The position numbers were made by a program, and so were the translations under genes. A stretch of DNA of 64,000 bases from an uncultured Dorea sp. (GTDB lineage Bacteria; Bacillota; Clostridia; Lachnospirales; Lachnospiraceae): assembly GCA_947652615.1 (NCBI GenBank), contig CANTDX010000011.1, positions 1 through 64,000 on the forward strand, in the 5' to 3' direction. The notes beneath the pieces were generated by a model. The model made no database searches and was not told where the DNA came from. It saw only the letters and a list, made by a program, of their open reading frames with translations. This document shows positions 25,867-34,039 of the stretch, piece after piece (within the stretch, counting starts at the first letter, position 1; each line of letters starts with the position of its first letter).

Positions 25867-26259
25867 TCAGCGAAAAGCTGCACGAACCTTCTGTTCGGAT
25901 TCTTTTGTTCCCATAGTGGAAAGGATAAAACGATTTTTTTTATTAAGTTCCCGATTAAAAAAATCACACGCGTTCTTCTCATCTTCCGTGGTCTCAGTGA
26001 TTCTTGATATGATATCAAGACAGGCTTCCTGACAATCAGCATGAGTCTTAAGGTCATGCTTTTGCCCTCTTTCACCTCCGTATACGATCCAATTCGAACC
26101 GGTGTTTTCGAGACAGATGGATTCTTCCGCATATTCTCCGACAGAACAGAGATATTCCGGAATATGGAATTCTTGTAGAGATTTATATAATATATCTATA
26201 CAGTACAGATCATTCTTCTCATTTTGTAAGAGTGGTCCTTTGCGTAAATTATTTCCCAT
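25867..26259 (-). CDS. Putative immunity protein for the TNT-like toxin
   Basis: A 130-residue soluble acidic protein. The stretch SVGEYAEESICLENTGSNWIVYGGERGQK, with alternating strands and a GERG turn, recalls polymorphic-toxin immunity proteins (Imm59-like from memory; a profile search is needed). The ATG lies 2 bases after the toxin gene, with AAAGGA inside the toxin end, so both are translated together, as is usual for toxin-immunity pairs. Base composition is more A+T-rich than the flanking core genes, a possible sign of acquisition. The function is inferred from its neighbour. Confidence 0.6.
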   Translation of the reverse strand: MGNNLRKGPLLQNEKNDLYCIDILYKSLQEFHIPEYLCSVGEYAEESICLENTGSNWIVYGGERGQKHDLKTHADCQEACLDIISRITETTEDEKNACDFFNRELNKKNRFILSTMGTKESEQKVRAAFR

Positions 26260-26261
26260 AA

Positions 26262-26726
26262 TTATATCCTTTCCAACATGCCTTTTTTGACGGATTCTTT
26301 GAGTGTAATGGGATGCAGATATTGGATTGCACCGCCTTTACTATCAAAGCCCGGGGCTACAATTCCCTTATCAACAATACAGATAATATACAGATTATCA
26401 GCTACTACCTTATATTCATTATATTCTAAACTTTCCGGAATATACGGTAATGACAATTCATCATATGCAGTTCCCTTAGGTGCTGAATAATAACCTGTTT
26501 CTCGTCCATATCTGATGATTATGCTACCATAGGGCAAGATATACTTGATGATATGTTTCCCATTATCTTCTATATTTCTGGTGTCAAATCCATGATTATC
26601 TGAATACTCTGACAAATGGTTCCAGTTTATTATAGGCTGACCAAACCGATCTGTCTTTCCAGTACCAAATTCTGATTTTTTCAGTTGTGGTATACCACTA
26701 ATTGTTTCACCATTATAGTTTTTCAT
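26262..26726 (-). CDS. TNT-domain NAD glycohydrolase-like toxin, orphan C-terminal cassette
   Basis: The 154-residue protein ends in a domain that fits the TNT family (tuberculosis necrotizing toxin, an NAD+ glycohydrolase). Marks are IIIRYGRETGYYSAPKGTAYDE, then SLPY, a VVADNLYIICIVDKGIVAP strand pair and the GGAIQYL motif with the conserved Gln. There is no signal peptide, LXG, RHS or other delivery part: an in-frame stop lies about 40 bases upstream of the ATG. It is therefore a detached toxin tip, next to its putative immunity gene. It may be a remnant exchanged by recombination with a full-length toxin elsewhere. No good Shine-Dalgarno site precedes the ATG. Confidence 0.75.
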   Translation of the reverse strand: MKNYNGETISGIPQLKKSEFGTGKTDRFGQPIINWNHLSEYSDNHGFDTRNIEDNGKHIIKYILPYGSIIIRYGRETGYYSAPKGTAYDELSLPYIPESLEYNEYKVVADNLYIICIVDKGIVAPGFDSKGGAIQYLHPITLKESVKKGMLERI

Positions 26727-26872
26727 TGGTCGTACTTTCTTTCTACATGTATTTCTTTTATAGAATTATACCACGACAAATATTATATTGTTAGATGAGA
26801 GATAATATACTGCTTTTAAGTATACTGTATTAAATGATATAAAGATAGTCAGAACTGTTTGAAATATCGAAA

Positions 26873-26914
26873 GGGCAGCCAGGAAAGGGATCTTCCCGGC
26901 TGCCCCATTCATAT
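26873..26914 (-). terminator. Hairpin downstream of the coiled-coil gene
   Basis: GGGCAGCC pairs with GGCTGCCC around AGGAAAGGGATCTTCC. It ends the coiled-coil gene on the minus strand and is the second copy of the hairpin at 25811-25853. Confidence 0.65.
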
Positions 26915-26915
26915 C

Positions 26916-27503
26916 TTAAGAAATTCTCTTCAGCTTCTCACCGTGATCATGCAGGACCTTTTTGATAATATCCTGCTCGACCTGGATCGCTTCGATCTGT
27001 GCGATGGAATCTGAAAATTTCCTTGCCATAGGAACATAGTTTTCAGAAAGAATATTGATAGAAGGCTGGATATTATTTTCTATAATCAGGCCGAACTTTG
27101 TCAATTTACTATCCATAGTATCAAGCCTCTTCTCGAAGATATCCTGTTTCTTCTCAATAATCGTCAGTCTCTCCTTGATGCCGTTAATATCATCTTTGAT
27201 GTCATTGATATCGTCTTTGATGTCATTGATATCGTCTTTGATGTCATTGATATCGTCTTTGATGCCGTTGATATCCTCTTTGATGCCGTTGATTTCGTCT
27301 TTGATGCCGTTAATATCATCTTTGATGTCATTGATATCCTCTTTGATGTCGGCGATTTCCTTTTCGATGACTATCAGTTTCCCATTTATTCTTATCTGTT
27401 CTTCTTGTATAGATTTGATATCGTTTTTTATCGGCTGTAATTTGGCGTCTAACTTTTTGTCGAATAAGTCGGACATTGCCAGAAATAACTCTTGATTTGT
27501 CAC
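26916..27503 (-). CDS. Coiled-coil protein with nine heptad-pair-like 7-residue repeats
   Basis: No enzyme domain is recognised. From the GTG at 27503 (7 bases after AAGGGAG) the protein has 195 residues and begins MTNQELFLAMSDLFDKKL, a start shared by small coiled-coil proteins of Lachnospiraceae as I recall them. The centre is a run of seven-residue units of the form I-K-D-D-I-N-(D/G), giving an uninterrupted charged coiled coil. At DNA level these are nine 21-bp units (27175-27363). A helical tail follows. An earlier in-frame ATG at 27566 lacks a good site. It is probably a structural or DNA-associated rod; function unknown. Confidence 0.65.
   Translation of the reverse strand: MTNQELFLAMSDLFDKKLDAKLQPIKNDIKSIQEEQIRINGKLIVIEKEIADIKEDINDIKDDINGIKDEINGIKEDINGIKDDINDIKDDINDIKDDINDIKDDINGIKERLTIIEKKQDIFEKRLDTMDSKLTKFGLIIENNIQPSINILSENYVPMARKFSDSIAQIEAIQVEQDIIKKVLHDHGEKLKRIS
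27175..27363 (-). repeat. Nine tandem 21-bp repeats inside the coiled-coil gene
   Basis: Nine 21-bp units of the plus-strand type TTGATGTCATTGATATCGTC. Three consecutive units are identical and others differ at one to four places, which points to recent expansion by slippage or unequal exchange. Confidence 0.9.
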
Positions 27504-27654
27504 TGTATCACTCCCTTTCATGACGGTATTGGCTAGTAACAGGGCAGTTTGTCTGAACTGTTGCATTAATGTTGTACTAGGTTCTTACGATTATATCATA
27601 CAGCACATAAAAAATCTATCAGGTACAAACTGGACGCATTGGGGAAAAAAGTTC

Positions 27655-27712
27655 TTGACAAACAATATATCGCGTCTTATACTGTATATATAGTAGTAAT
27701 ACAGTATAAGAC
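27655..27712 (+). promoter_or_regulatory. Consensus promoter with 14-bp dyad operator
   Basis: TTGACA (27655-27660), 17 bases, TATACT (27678-27683). A perfect inverted repeat GTCTTATACTGTAT (27674-27687) and ATACAGTATAAGAC (27699-27712) covers the -10 box and start site. This fits autorepression by the GntR protein encoded next. Confidence 0.85.
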
Positions 27713-27730
27713 GATTGGAGATGATAGGAT

Positions 27731-28105
27731 TTGGAGATCTTGATCAACAATCATGCCAGCAAGCCGATCTATGAGCAGATCAGAGCGCAGATCAAGGCGA
27801 TGATCATGAGCGGAGAACTTAAGGCGGGCGACGCGCTGCCGTCTATCCGGTCGATGGCGCGTTCTGTACATATCAGTGTTCTAACGGTCCAGAAAGCGTA
27901 TGATTTGCTGCAGGAGGATGGGTTTATTGAGACAACGGCAGGGAAGGGATGCTTCGTGTCTGTGCAGAATCAGGATTTCTATCTGGAAGAGCAGCAGAAG
28001 AAGATCGAGGAGCATTTCACAGAGGCGATCGAGATCGCGCGGATGAGCGGGATCAAGCTTGACAGCCTGCAGTCTCTTCTAACACTTTTGTATGAAGAGG
28101 AATAG
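27731..28105 (+). CDS. GntR-family regulator, YtrA type
   Basis: A 124-residue regulator with an N-terminal winged HTH (PIYEQIRAQIKAMIMSGELKAGDALPS, then TVQKAYDLLQEDGF) and a short C-terminal helix tail with no ligand domain. This is the YtrA layout, which usually controls a following ABC transporter. The start is a TTG, 10 bases after GGAG. The dyad over its own promoter is the likely operator. The ABC ATPase and permease genes follow within 60 bases. Confidence 0.9.
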   Translation: MEILINNHASKPIYEQIRAQIKAMIMSGELKAGDALPSIRSMARSVHISVLTVQKAYDLLQEDGFIETTAGKGCFVSVQNQDFYLEEQQKKIEEHFTEAIEIARMSGIKLDSLQSLLTLLYEEE

Positions 28106-28164
28106 ATTACCGCAGGATGGATGAGATAGGAAGTAAAGTTGTGCAGAAAGGACAGGTTGATGAT

Positions 28165-29016
28165 ATGGCGAATGCGGTTAGGGTTACAGGATTAACGAAG
28201 CGGTATGATGATTTTACATTGGACCATGTATCCTTTGATGTTCCCCGAGGGTGTATTGTGGGACTGATCGGAGAGAACGGGGCGGGGAAGAGCACTGTGA
28301 TTAAGGCGATACTGGGAATGATCAACAGGGATGACGGAGAGGTCTTTGTATTTGACAGAGAGGATATGAGTCCGCAGGATAAGGAACAGGTGGGCGTCGT
28401 GTTTGATGACAAGGGATACCCGGAGATGCTCTCGCCCAGGCAGATCGGCAGGGTCTTGAAGGGAATCTATTCCGGGTGGGACGCGGGAGAGTATGGAAGA
28501 TTTCTGAAGGAATTCTCATTGCCGGAAGATAAGAAGCTTAAGAATTTCTCGAAGGGAATGCGGATGAAGCTTGCGATTGCGGCAGCCCTGTCTCATAGAC
28601 CGGAGCTTCTGATATTGGACGAGGCTACCAGCGGGCTGGACCCGGTCATGAGGGATGATATCCTGGATATATTACTGGATTTTATGCAGGAAGAGGAGCA
28701 TTCGATCCTGGTATCGTCGCATATTACCAGTGATCTGGAGAAGGTGGCGGATTATATCGTGTTCATTCATCAGGGGCAGGTAGTATTTGCGAAGCCTAAG
28801 GACGAATTGCTTATGCAGTATGGGATCATCAAGTGCGGTGCGGCGCAGTTTGACCAGCTGGACAAGGGAGAGATCATATCCTGGAGGAAGCAGGACTATG
28901 AGTGGCAGGCGTTGGTTTCCGACAGAGCCCTTGCCATGCGAAGATATCCCAAGGCGGTTGTGACGCCGGCTACGATAGACGAGATCATGTTGATGTATGT
29001 GAAGGGGGAACGGTAG
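28165..29016 (+). CDS. ABC transporter ATP-binding protein (YtrB-like)
   Basis: An ABC ATPase with Walker A GENGAGKS, signature FSKGMRMKLAIAAALS and Walker B LLILDEATSGLDP, followed by VSSHITSDLE. The C-terminal part is a regulatory extension. With the permease that follows it should form an efflux or sensing transporter of the YtrBC type. I use ATG 28165, where homology begins; ATG 28117 in the same frame is possible but also poorly supplied with a ribosome site. It lies in the GntR operon. Confidence 0.88.
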   Translation: MANAVRVTGLTKRYDDFTLDHVSFDVPRGCIVGLIGENGAGKSTVIKAILGMINRDDGEVFVFDREDMSPQDKEQVGVVFDDKGYPEMLSPRQIGRVLKGIYSGWDAGEYGRFLKEFSLPEDKKLKNFSKGMRMKLAIAAALSHRPELLILDEATSGLDPVMRDDILDILLDFMQEEEHSILVSSHITSDLEKVADYIVFIHQGQVVFAKPKDELLMQYGIIKCGAAQFDQLDKGEIISWRKQDYEWQALVSDRALAMRRYPKAVVTPATIDEIMLMYVKGER

Positions 29017-29622
29017 ATGAGAGGCTTATTAGTGAAGGATTTCTATATGATACGATCGGTTGTGATTCTGATGGTGGGAATGTTCCTGGTGATCGGAGCA
29101 GGGCTGACATATCTGGTCTCGCCGCAGGTGTTGCTGATCCTGGCAACCGTTATGATGGGGATGATAGAGGCGATGACCATCAATATGGATAAGGCATGCG
29201 GATGGACCCATTTGAGTGCGGCGCTGCCGGTATCCAGAGAGAAGATGGTTCACAGCAAGTACGTGATGTACCTGATTCTAAGCGCCTGCGGCCTGATTGT
29301 CGGGATGCTCTGCTCTCTTGCGGCACTTGTAGTGACTGGAACGTTCGATCATGATAAATTCATCCTGTTTCTCTGCATCAGTATTACGATGGCTCTGATG
29401 GCAGGGAGTCTGATCCTGCCATGCTATTTTCTGCTGAGTGAAGAGAAGAGTGTGATCGGCTCTATGCTGGTGTACCCGCTGTCTGTCGCGATGATCGTAG
29501 GAGTTACGTCGGTGATCGGGCAGCGGATACTGGCGCTTATGGTCAGCGTTGGGATTGGAGCGATGGTATTTATCTTATCCTGGATCGTGGCAGGAAGGGT
29601 GATCGGAGCGAAGGAGCTGTGA
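29017..29622 (+). CDS. ABC-2 type permease
   Basis: A 201-residue membrane protein with about six hydrophobic segments, beginning MRGLLVKDFYMIRSVV, typical of ABC-2 permeases of the YtrC/D kind. The ATG directly abuts the ATPase stop. It should be the membrane partner of the preceding ATPase under the GntR regulator. The substrate is unknown; related systems respond to cell-wall antibiotics. Confidence 0.85.
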   Translation: MRGLLVKDFYMIRSVVILMVGMFLVIGAGLTYLVSPQVLLILATVMMGMIEAMTINMDKACGWTHLSAALPVSREKMVHSKYVMYLILSACGLIVGMLCSLAALVVTGTFDHDKFILFLCISITMALMAGSLILPCYFLLSEEKSVIGSMLVYPLSVAMIVGVTSVIGQRILALMVSVGIGAMVFILSWIVAGRVIGAKEL

Positions 29623-29678
29623 GGGGATAGCGGATATTCCGTATTTTGCCGTTGTTCCAGGGAAGATATTGTGAACAT

Positions 29679-30332
29679 CTATGAGGTGGTAAGATCGTCC
29701 AGATTAATCTCCCGTGCGGTATCCATATGTGTGAGCGTAATCTCATAGATGTGTTCTACATCTCCCTTTTCCATGGCTTCCACGATTGCCAGATGTTCAT
29801 TGCAGGTATCCAGCATACGTCCCTCATGGGCGAGAGAAAGCTCGGCAAGCTTACGCATACGGTATTTGAAGGTGGCGAAGATAGAGGAAAACTGCCGGTT
29901 AGCGGAGTATTCGATAATCTTGGTGTGAAATTGAAAATCATACTCACAGAATTCCTCGATCGATCCGCCGGACTCTAAGATCTCTCTTAGATGATCAGTC
30001 AGTATGTGCAGTTCTTTGAATAATCTTTTGGCAGGACGGCTTCTGTGAGCCTTCGAGATCGCGAGTGTGCAATAACATTCCAGGGCAGAGCGGACCTGGA
30101 ATGTCTCGTCTATATCCTGGTGTGTCAATTGGTGGAGCATGAAGCCTTTGCTGGGGATAATGTCAATATATCCTTCCTGGGCAAGCCGATGAACGGCATC
30201 GCGGAAAGGAGTGCGTGAGATGCCAAGCTCTTTCGATAGTTTTGTCTCTGAATATATCCTGTTATATGTAAATAGTCCTTGCATGATCAGTTCTTGCAGA
30301 TGTTGATATGCCTGCTCATTTAATGGTGTCAT
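29679..30332 (-). CDS. GntR-family regulator with FCD ligand domain
   Basis: A 217-residue FadR/FCD-type regulator. The winged HTH contains YSETKLSKELGISRTPFRDAVHRLAQEG; the C-terminal FCD domain has the metal-binding pattern with FHTKI and TCNEHLAIVEAMEKGD. Start ATG 30332 suits the GGAGGA site better than the TTG at 30341. It is divergent from the acid-sugar operon, whose promoter contains a 14-bp palindrome, its probable binding site. The ligand is likely a four-carbon acid sugar or an intermediate (inference from neighbours). Confidence 0.88.
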   Translation of the reverse strand: MTPLNEQAYQHLQELIMQGLFTYNRIYSETKLSKELGISRTPFRDAVHRLAQEGYIDIIPSKGFMLHQLTHQDIDETFQVRSALECYCTLAISKAHRSRPAKRLFKELHILTDHLREILESGGSIEEFCEYDFQFHTKIIEYSANRQFSSIFATFKYRMRKLAELSLAHEGRMLDTCNEHLAIVEAMEKGDVEHIYEITLTHMDTAREINLDDLTTS

Positions 30333-30469
30333 GATACTCAATCCTCCAAACTGGTTATATGGTTAGTATATATTGTGCTGTATGCCAACGTCAATATATA
30401 AATAATGCACAAAAATAGAATCTTTAAATTGTGGAAAAAATAGAAAGCAAAAGAATTCTTTATAATCTA

Positions 30470-30498
30470 TTGACCGGTATACCGGTATGCAGTAAAAT
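30470..30498 (+). promoter_or_regulatory. Promoter with FCD-regulator operator
   Basis: TTGACC (30470-30475), 17 bases, TAAAAT (30493-30498). The spacer contains the perfect 14-bp palindrome ACCGGTATACCGGT (30473-30486), which fits the GGT-N-ACC type of FCD operators and would block RNA polymerase. Confidence 0.8.
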
Positions 30499-30545
30499 AA
30501 GCTCAACAGAAGAAATAAATAAGCAAAAGAAAGGAAGTAAGTAGT

Positions 30546-31430
30546 ATGAAGGTAGGATTTATTGGACTTGGTATCATGGGAAGACCAATGGCGAAAAACA
30601 TGCTGAAGGCAGGAGTAGAACTTGTTGTTGCGGACCTGAACAAGGAGGCAGTTGCGGATGTGGTCGCGGCAGGAGCCAGGGAAGCAAGCTATGCCGAGAT
30701 AGGGGAGCAGTGTGAACGGATCATTATCATGGTTCCAAGCGGGACTGTCACCAAGTCGGTCCTGTTTGACGAGGGAGGGGTGGCTTCAACTGTTAAGGCA
30801 GGAACGATAATCTGTGATATGAGTTCTGTGACCCCGGTAGAGTCCAGGGAGTGTTATGAAGCGCTGAAAGCGATGGATGTGGGCTTCGTAGATGCACCGG
30901 TATCCGGCGGGGAGCCGGGAGCAGTTGCGGGAACGCTTGCAATCATGGCAGGCGGAGACGAGAAGGATTTTAATGCGATGAAGGAATATTTTGATATTCT
31001 GGGTTCTTCCGCATTGCTGATCGGACGAAGCGGGAGCGGAAGTGTTACGAAGCTTGCCAACCAGGTGATCGTAAATAACACGATAGCAGTCATATCAGAA
31101 GCATTCGTTCTGGCGGCTAAGGCAGGAGCAGACCCGCAGAAGGTATATGAGGCGATCAGAGGCGGGCTGGCAGGAAGTGCGGTTTTAGACGCCAAGATCC
31201 CGATGATCTTAGAGCGTAACTTCAGGCCCGGCGGTCCGATCCGTATCAATCACAAGGATATCAAGAATATTGTCAACACGGCGCACTCGATCGACGTTCC
31301 GATTCCGTATACGGCGCAGCTCTATGAGATTCTTCAGACATTGAAGATCCATGGGCATATGGATGACGACCACGGCGGGATCGTGCAGTATTTTGAGAAG
31401 CTTGCCGATGTAGAAGTAAAGAAATCATAG
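30546..31430 (+). CDS. Beta-hydroxyacid dehydrogenase (GarR/LtnD-like)
   Basis: A 294-residue NAD(P)-dependent dehydrogenase. The Rossmann motif is GFIGLGIMGRPMAKN at residues 4-18, the substrate-binding motif DAPVSGGEPGA, and the catalytic Lys lies in GSVTKLANQ. The family includes tartronate semialdehyde reductase (GarR) and L-threonate dehydrogenase (LtnD). Co-location with a DUF1537 kinase and PdxA2 suggests a role with four-carbon acid sugars or their C3 semialdehyde product. It is the first gene after the FCD-controlled promoter. Confidence 0.88.
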   Translation: MKVGFIGLGIMGRPMAKNMLKAGVELVVADLNKEAVADVVAAGAREASYAEIGEQCERIIIMVPSGTVTKSVLFDEGGVASTVKAGTIICDMSSVTPVESRECYEALKAMDVGFVDAPVSGGEPGAVAGTLAIMAGGDEKDFNAMKEYFDILGSSALLIGRSGSGSVTKLANQVIVNNTIAVISEAFVLAAKAGADPQKVYEAIRGGLAGSAVLDAKIPMILERNFRPGGPIRINHKDIKNIVNTAHSIDVPIPYTAQLYEILQTLKIHGHMDDDHGGIVQYFEKLADVEVKKS

Positions 31431-31446
31431 AAAGGAGGAGACTGGC

Positions 31447-32871
31447 ATGGCAATCAGTGCAGAGGTATTGACCTCTTACAGGCAGATAGATGAAGCATAT
31501 ATAGATACTTTGCTAAAGAAAGAAATCGAAGCGAACCACAAGAAAATCGTAGTGTTAGATGACGATCCGACAGGAGTACAGACCGTTCATGATATCTCCG
31601 TTTACACAAGCTGGGAGAAGGACAGTATTCGGCAGGGATTCGAGGAGAAGAACAATCTGTTCTATGTGCTGACGAATTCCAGGGGTTTTACGGCAGAGCA
31701 GACGACGAAAGCTCACAGAGAGATTGCGGCAGTTGTGGATGAAATGGCAAGAGAGACTGGGAGAGAATACATATTCATCAGCCGCAGTGACAGCACCTTG
31801 CGCGGTCATTATCCTTTGGAGACAGAGCTTCTTAAGGAGAGTTACGAGCAGAATACCGGTAATATTGTTGACGGAGAGATTCTTTGCCCGTTTTTCAAGG
31901 AAGGCGGGCGATTCACGATCGATAATATACATTATGTAAAATACGGCGGCGAACTTATTCCGGCAAATGAGACGGAATTTGCCAAAGACAGGACTTTTGG
32001 ATATGCTGCCGCAACCATGCCGGAGTATGTAGAAGAGAAGACACGGGGCGCTTACAGAGCTTCCGATGTGACTTGTATTTCCCTTGAGGATATTCACAAT
32101 ATGGATATTGATAAGATCGAGGCACAGTTGATGGAGGTGAAGGATTTCAATAAGATTGTTGTCAATGCAGTGGATTATGCTGATCTGAAGGTGTTCTGCG
32201 TGGCCTTGTACCGTGCGATGGCGAAGGGGAAGGTCTTCCTGTTCCGCACGGCTGCGGCAATCGTGAAGGTCATGGGCGCAGTGTCAGACCAGCCCCTCCT
32301 TACCAGAGAACAGATGGTTATAAGAGAGACGGCGAACGGAGGGATCATAGTGGTTGGTTCGCACACAGATAAGACAACGAAGCAGGTTGAGTCACTAAGG
32401 GAGCTTGCAGACATTGAATTTATCGAATTAGATGCATCCCTGGTGAGGGACGACACTGCATTTGCGGCAGAGGTGAAGAGATGCCTTGACAGGGAAGAAG
32501 AGTGCTTGAAGGCAGGAAGGACAGTGTGTTGTTATACGACGCGTGCACTGATCACGGCTGATACGGGAGATAAGGAGGATGAACTGCGGCTATCTGTGAA
32601 GATATCTGATGCGGTTCAGTCATTGGTGGGAAAGCTTAGTATCACTCCGAGTTTCGTGATCGCCAAGGGAGGTATCACTTCCAGCGATGTGGGAACGAAA
32701 GCCCTTGCAGTGAAGAAAGCGAATGTACTTGGACAGATCAAACCGGGAATTCCGGTATGGCAGACGGGAGCAGAGAGTAAGTTTCCAATGACGCCGTATG
32801 TGATCTTCCCGGGAAATGTAGGTGAGGTTACCACTCTTAGAGAAGCTGTAGAAGTGCTGAAGGGCCAATAA
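31447..32871 (+). CDS. Four-carbon acid sugar kinase (DUF1537)
   Basis: A 474-residue kinase of the DUF1537 family. The N-terminal sugar-binding domain has the signature [11 protein letters not shown] and [14 protein letters not shown]; the C-terminal nucleotide-binding domain has [18 protein letters not shown]. Members phosphorylate D-threonate, D-erythronate or 3-oxo-tetronate at C4. Pairing with a PdxA2 enzyme matches the D-threonate/D-erythronate branch, in which the 4-phosphate is oxidised and decarboxylated. It starts after GAAAGGAGG, 16 bases behind the dehydrogenase gene. Confidence 0.92.
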   Translation: MAISAEVLTSYRQIDEAYIDTLLKKEIEANHKKIVVLDDDPTGVQTVHDISVYTSWEKDSIRQGFEEKNNLFYVLTNSRGFTAEQTTKAHREIAAVVDEMARETGREYIFISRSDSTLRGHYPLETELLKESYEQNTGNIVDGEILCPFFKEGGRFTIDNIHYVKYGGELIPANETEFAKDRTFGYAAATMPEYVEEKTRGAYRASDVTCISLEDIHNMDIDKIEAQLMEVKDFNKIVVNAVDYADLKVFCVALYRAMAKGKVFLFRTAAAIVKVMGAVSDQPLLTREQMVIRETANGGIIVVGSHTDKTTKQVESLRELADIEFIELDASLVRDDTAFAAEVKRCLDREEECLKAGRTVCCYTTRALITADTGDKEDELRLSVKISDAVQSLVGKLSITPSFVIAKGGITSSDVGTKALAVKKANVLGQIKPGIPVWQTGAESKFPMTPYVIFPGNVGEVTTLREAVEVLKGQ

Positions 32872-32902
32872 TGACGAACAAGCATGTATTTATCAAGAAA
32901 GG

Positions 32903-33937
32903 ATGAGAATTATGGGAAAATCACTCATTGCAGTGCCCATTGGGGATCCGGCGGGAGTCGGGCCGGAGATCGCTGCGAAGGCCGTTGCGTCCAAGAAAGT
33001 ATTTGACGCGGCAGATTGTATCATTGTGGGAGATAAGACGATCATGGAGAAGGCTGTCAATATAGTTAATGCAGAACTTACGATCCATGTAATAGCCGGC
33101 CCGGAGGAAGGAGATTTCCGAGAGGGCGTCCTGAATCTCATTGATCTTGGCAATGTTGATATGGAGAATTTTGAATTTGGCCGTGTCAATGGGATGTGCG
33201 GAAGGGCGGCATACGAGTATATTGCAAAGAGTATTGAGCTTGCGAACGAGGGCAGGGTTGATGCGGTTGCCACAACGCCGATCAACAAGGAGTCGCTGCG
33301 TGCCGGAGGAATTAACTATATCGGGCATACGGAGATCTTCGGAGCTCTTACGGGCACCAAGGATCCATTGACCATGTTCGAGACGAACGGTATGCGTGTG
33401 TTCTTCCTGACGCGGCACGTGTCCCTGAGAGATATGCTCGATCTGATCACGAAGGAAAGGATCAAAGACTATGTGAAGCGCTGCACGGAAGCGCTTGAGA
33501 AGCTTGGAGTGTCCGGCAAAACGATGGCAGTTGCCGGATTGAACCCGCACAGCGGAGAGCATGGATTATTTGGCTGGGAAGAGGTGAATGAGATCACGCC
33601 GGCAGTCGAAGAGCTGCAGGCGGAAGGGTACAATGTGATAGGGCCTGTCGGTGCGGATTCGGTATTCCATCAGGCCGCTATCGGGAAATACAGCAGCGTA
33701 TTATCTTTATATCATGATCAGGGGCATATCGCGGCAAAGACGCTTGACTTTGAGAAGACCATCGCGATCACAAACGGGATGCCGATCCTTCGTACATCTG
33801 TGGATCACGGAACAGCGTTTGACATTGCAGGGAAAGGAACCGCGAGTGCAGTCAGTATGATCGAAGCAATCCTGCTGGCGACGAAATATGCACCGAAATT
33901 CACGAACGGCGGGAGTCGTGGAGGCGATTGTACTTAA
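32903..33937 (+). CDS. pdxA2: PdxA2-type 4-phospho-threonate/erythronate dehydrogenase
   Basis: A 344-residue PdxA-family protein. The metal and substrate motifs are present: [11 protein letters not shown] at the start, [13 protein letters not shown], the His in [21 protein letters not shown], and [11 protein letters not shown]. In the PdxA2 branch the enzyme oxidises 4-phospho-D-threonate or -erythronate to give dihydroxyacetone phosphate and CO2, rather than making pyridoxal phosphate. The DUF1537 kinase next door supports that branch. It is the last gene of the operon; no transporter gene accompanies it. Confidence 0.9.
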   Translation: MRIMGKSLIAVPIGDPAGVGPEIAAKAVASKKVFDAADCIIVGDKTIMEKAVNIVNAELTIHVIAGPEEGDFREGVLNLIDLGNVDMENFEFGRVNGMCGRAAYEYIAKSIELANEGRVDAVATTPINKESLRAGGINYIGHTEIFGALTGTKDPLTMFETNGMRVFFLTRHVSLRDMLDLITKERIKDYVKRCTEALEKLGVSGKTMAVAGLNPHSGEHGLFGWEEVNEITPAVEELQAEGYNVIGPVGADSVFHQAAIGKYSSVLSLYHDQGHIAAKTLDFEKTIAITNGMPILRTSVDHGTAFDIAGKGTASAVSMIEAILLATKYAPKFTNGGSRGGDCT

Positions 33938-33951
33938 TATCTTTTTCAATC

Positions 33952-33980
33952 TTGCATAATATTTTATAATTTCTTATACT
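33952..33980 (+). promoter_or_regulatory. Promoter of the lantibiotic-protection-like operon
   Basis: TTGCAT (33952-33957), 17 bases, TATACT (33975-33980). Transcription should begin near 33987, directly ahead of the RBS hairpin. Confidence 0.7.
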
Positions 33981-33990
33981 TTCCTTATAA

Positions 33991-34034
33991 TTCCTCCTTA
34001 TGCTTATGGAGTAGGCATAAAGCATAAGGAGGAA
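33991..34034 (+). promoter_or_regulatory. 15-bp hairpin enclosing the ribosome binding site
   Basis: TTCCTCCTTATGCTT (33991-34005) is perfectly complementary to AAGCATAAGGAGGAA (34020-34034), with a 14-base loop. The right arm contains the AAGGAGG Shine-Dalgarno site of the next gene, so a folded message would hide it. As DNA it could also be an operator. Confidence 0.75.
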
Positions 34035-34039
34035 GTCAT

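Noticed and set aside
27175..27363. Possible CRISPR array
   Set aside because: The 21-bp units abut without spacers and stay in frame inside a gene.
27055..27495. Plus-strand frame with repeated S-L-M-S-L-I-S units
   Set aside because: It is the antisense of the tandem repeats in the coiled-coil gene; its regularity comes from those repeats.
32903..33937. Vitamin B6 enzyme PdxA
   Set aside because: The adjacent DUF1537 kinase and absence of other pdx genes favour the catabolic PdxA2 branch.
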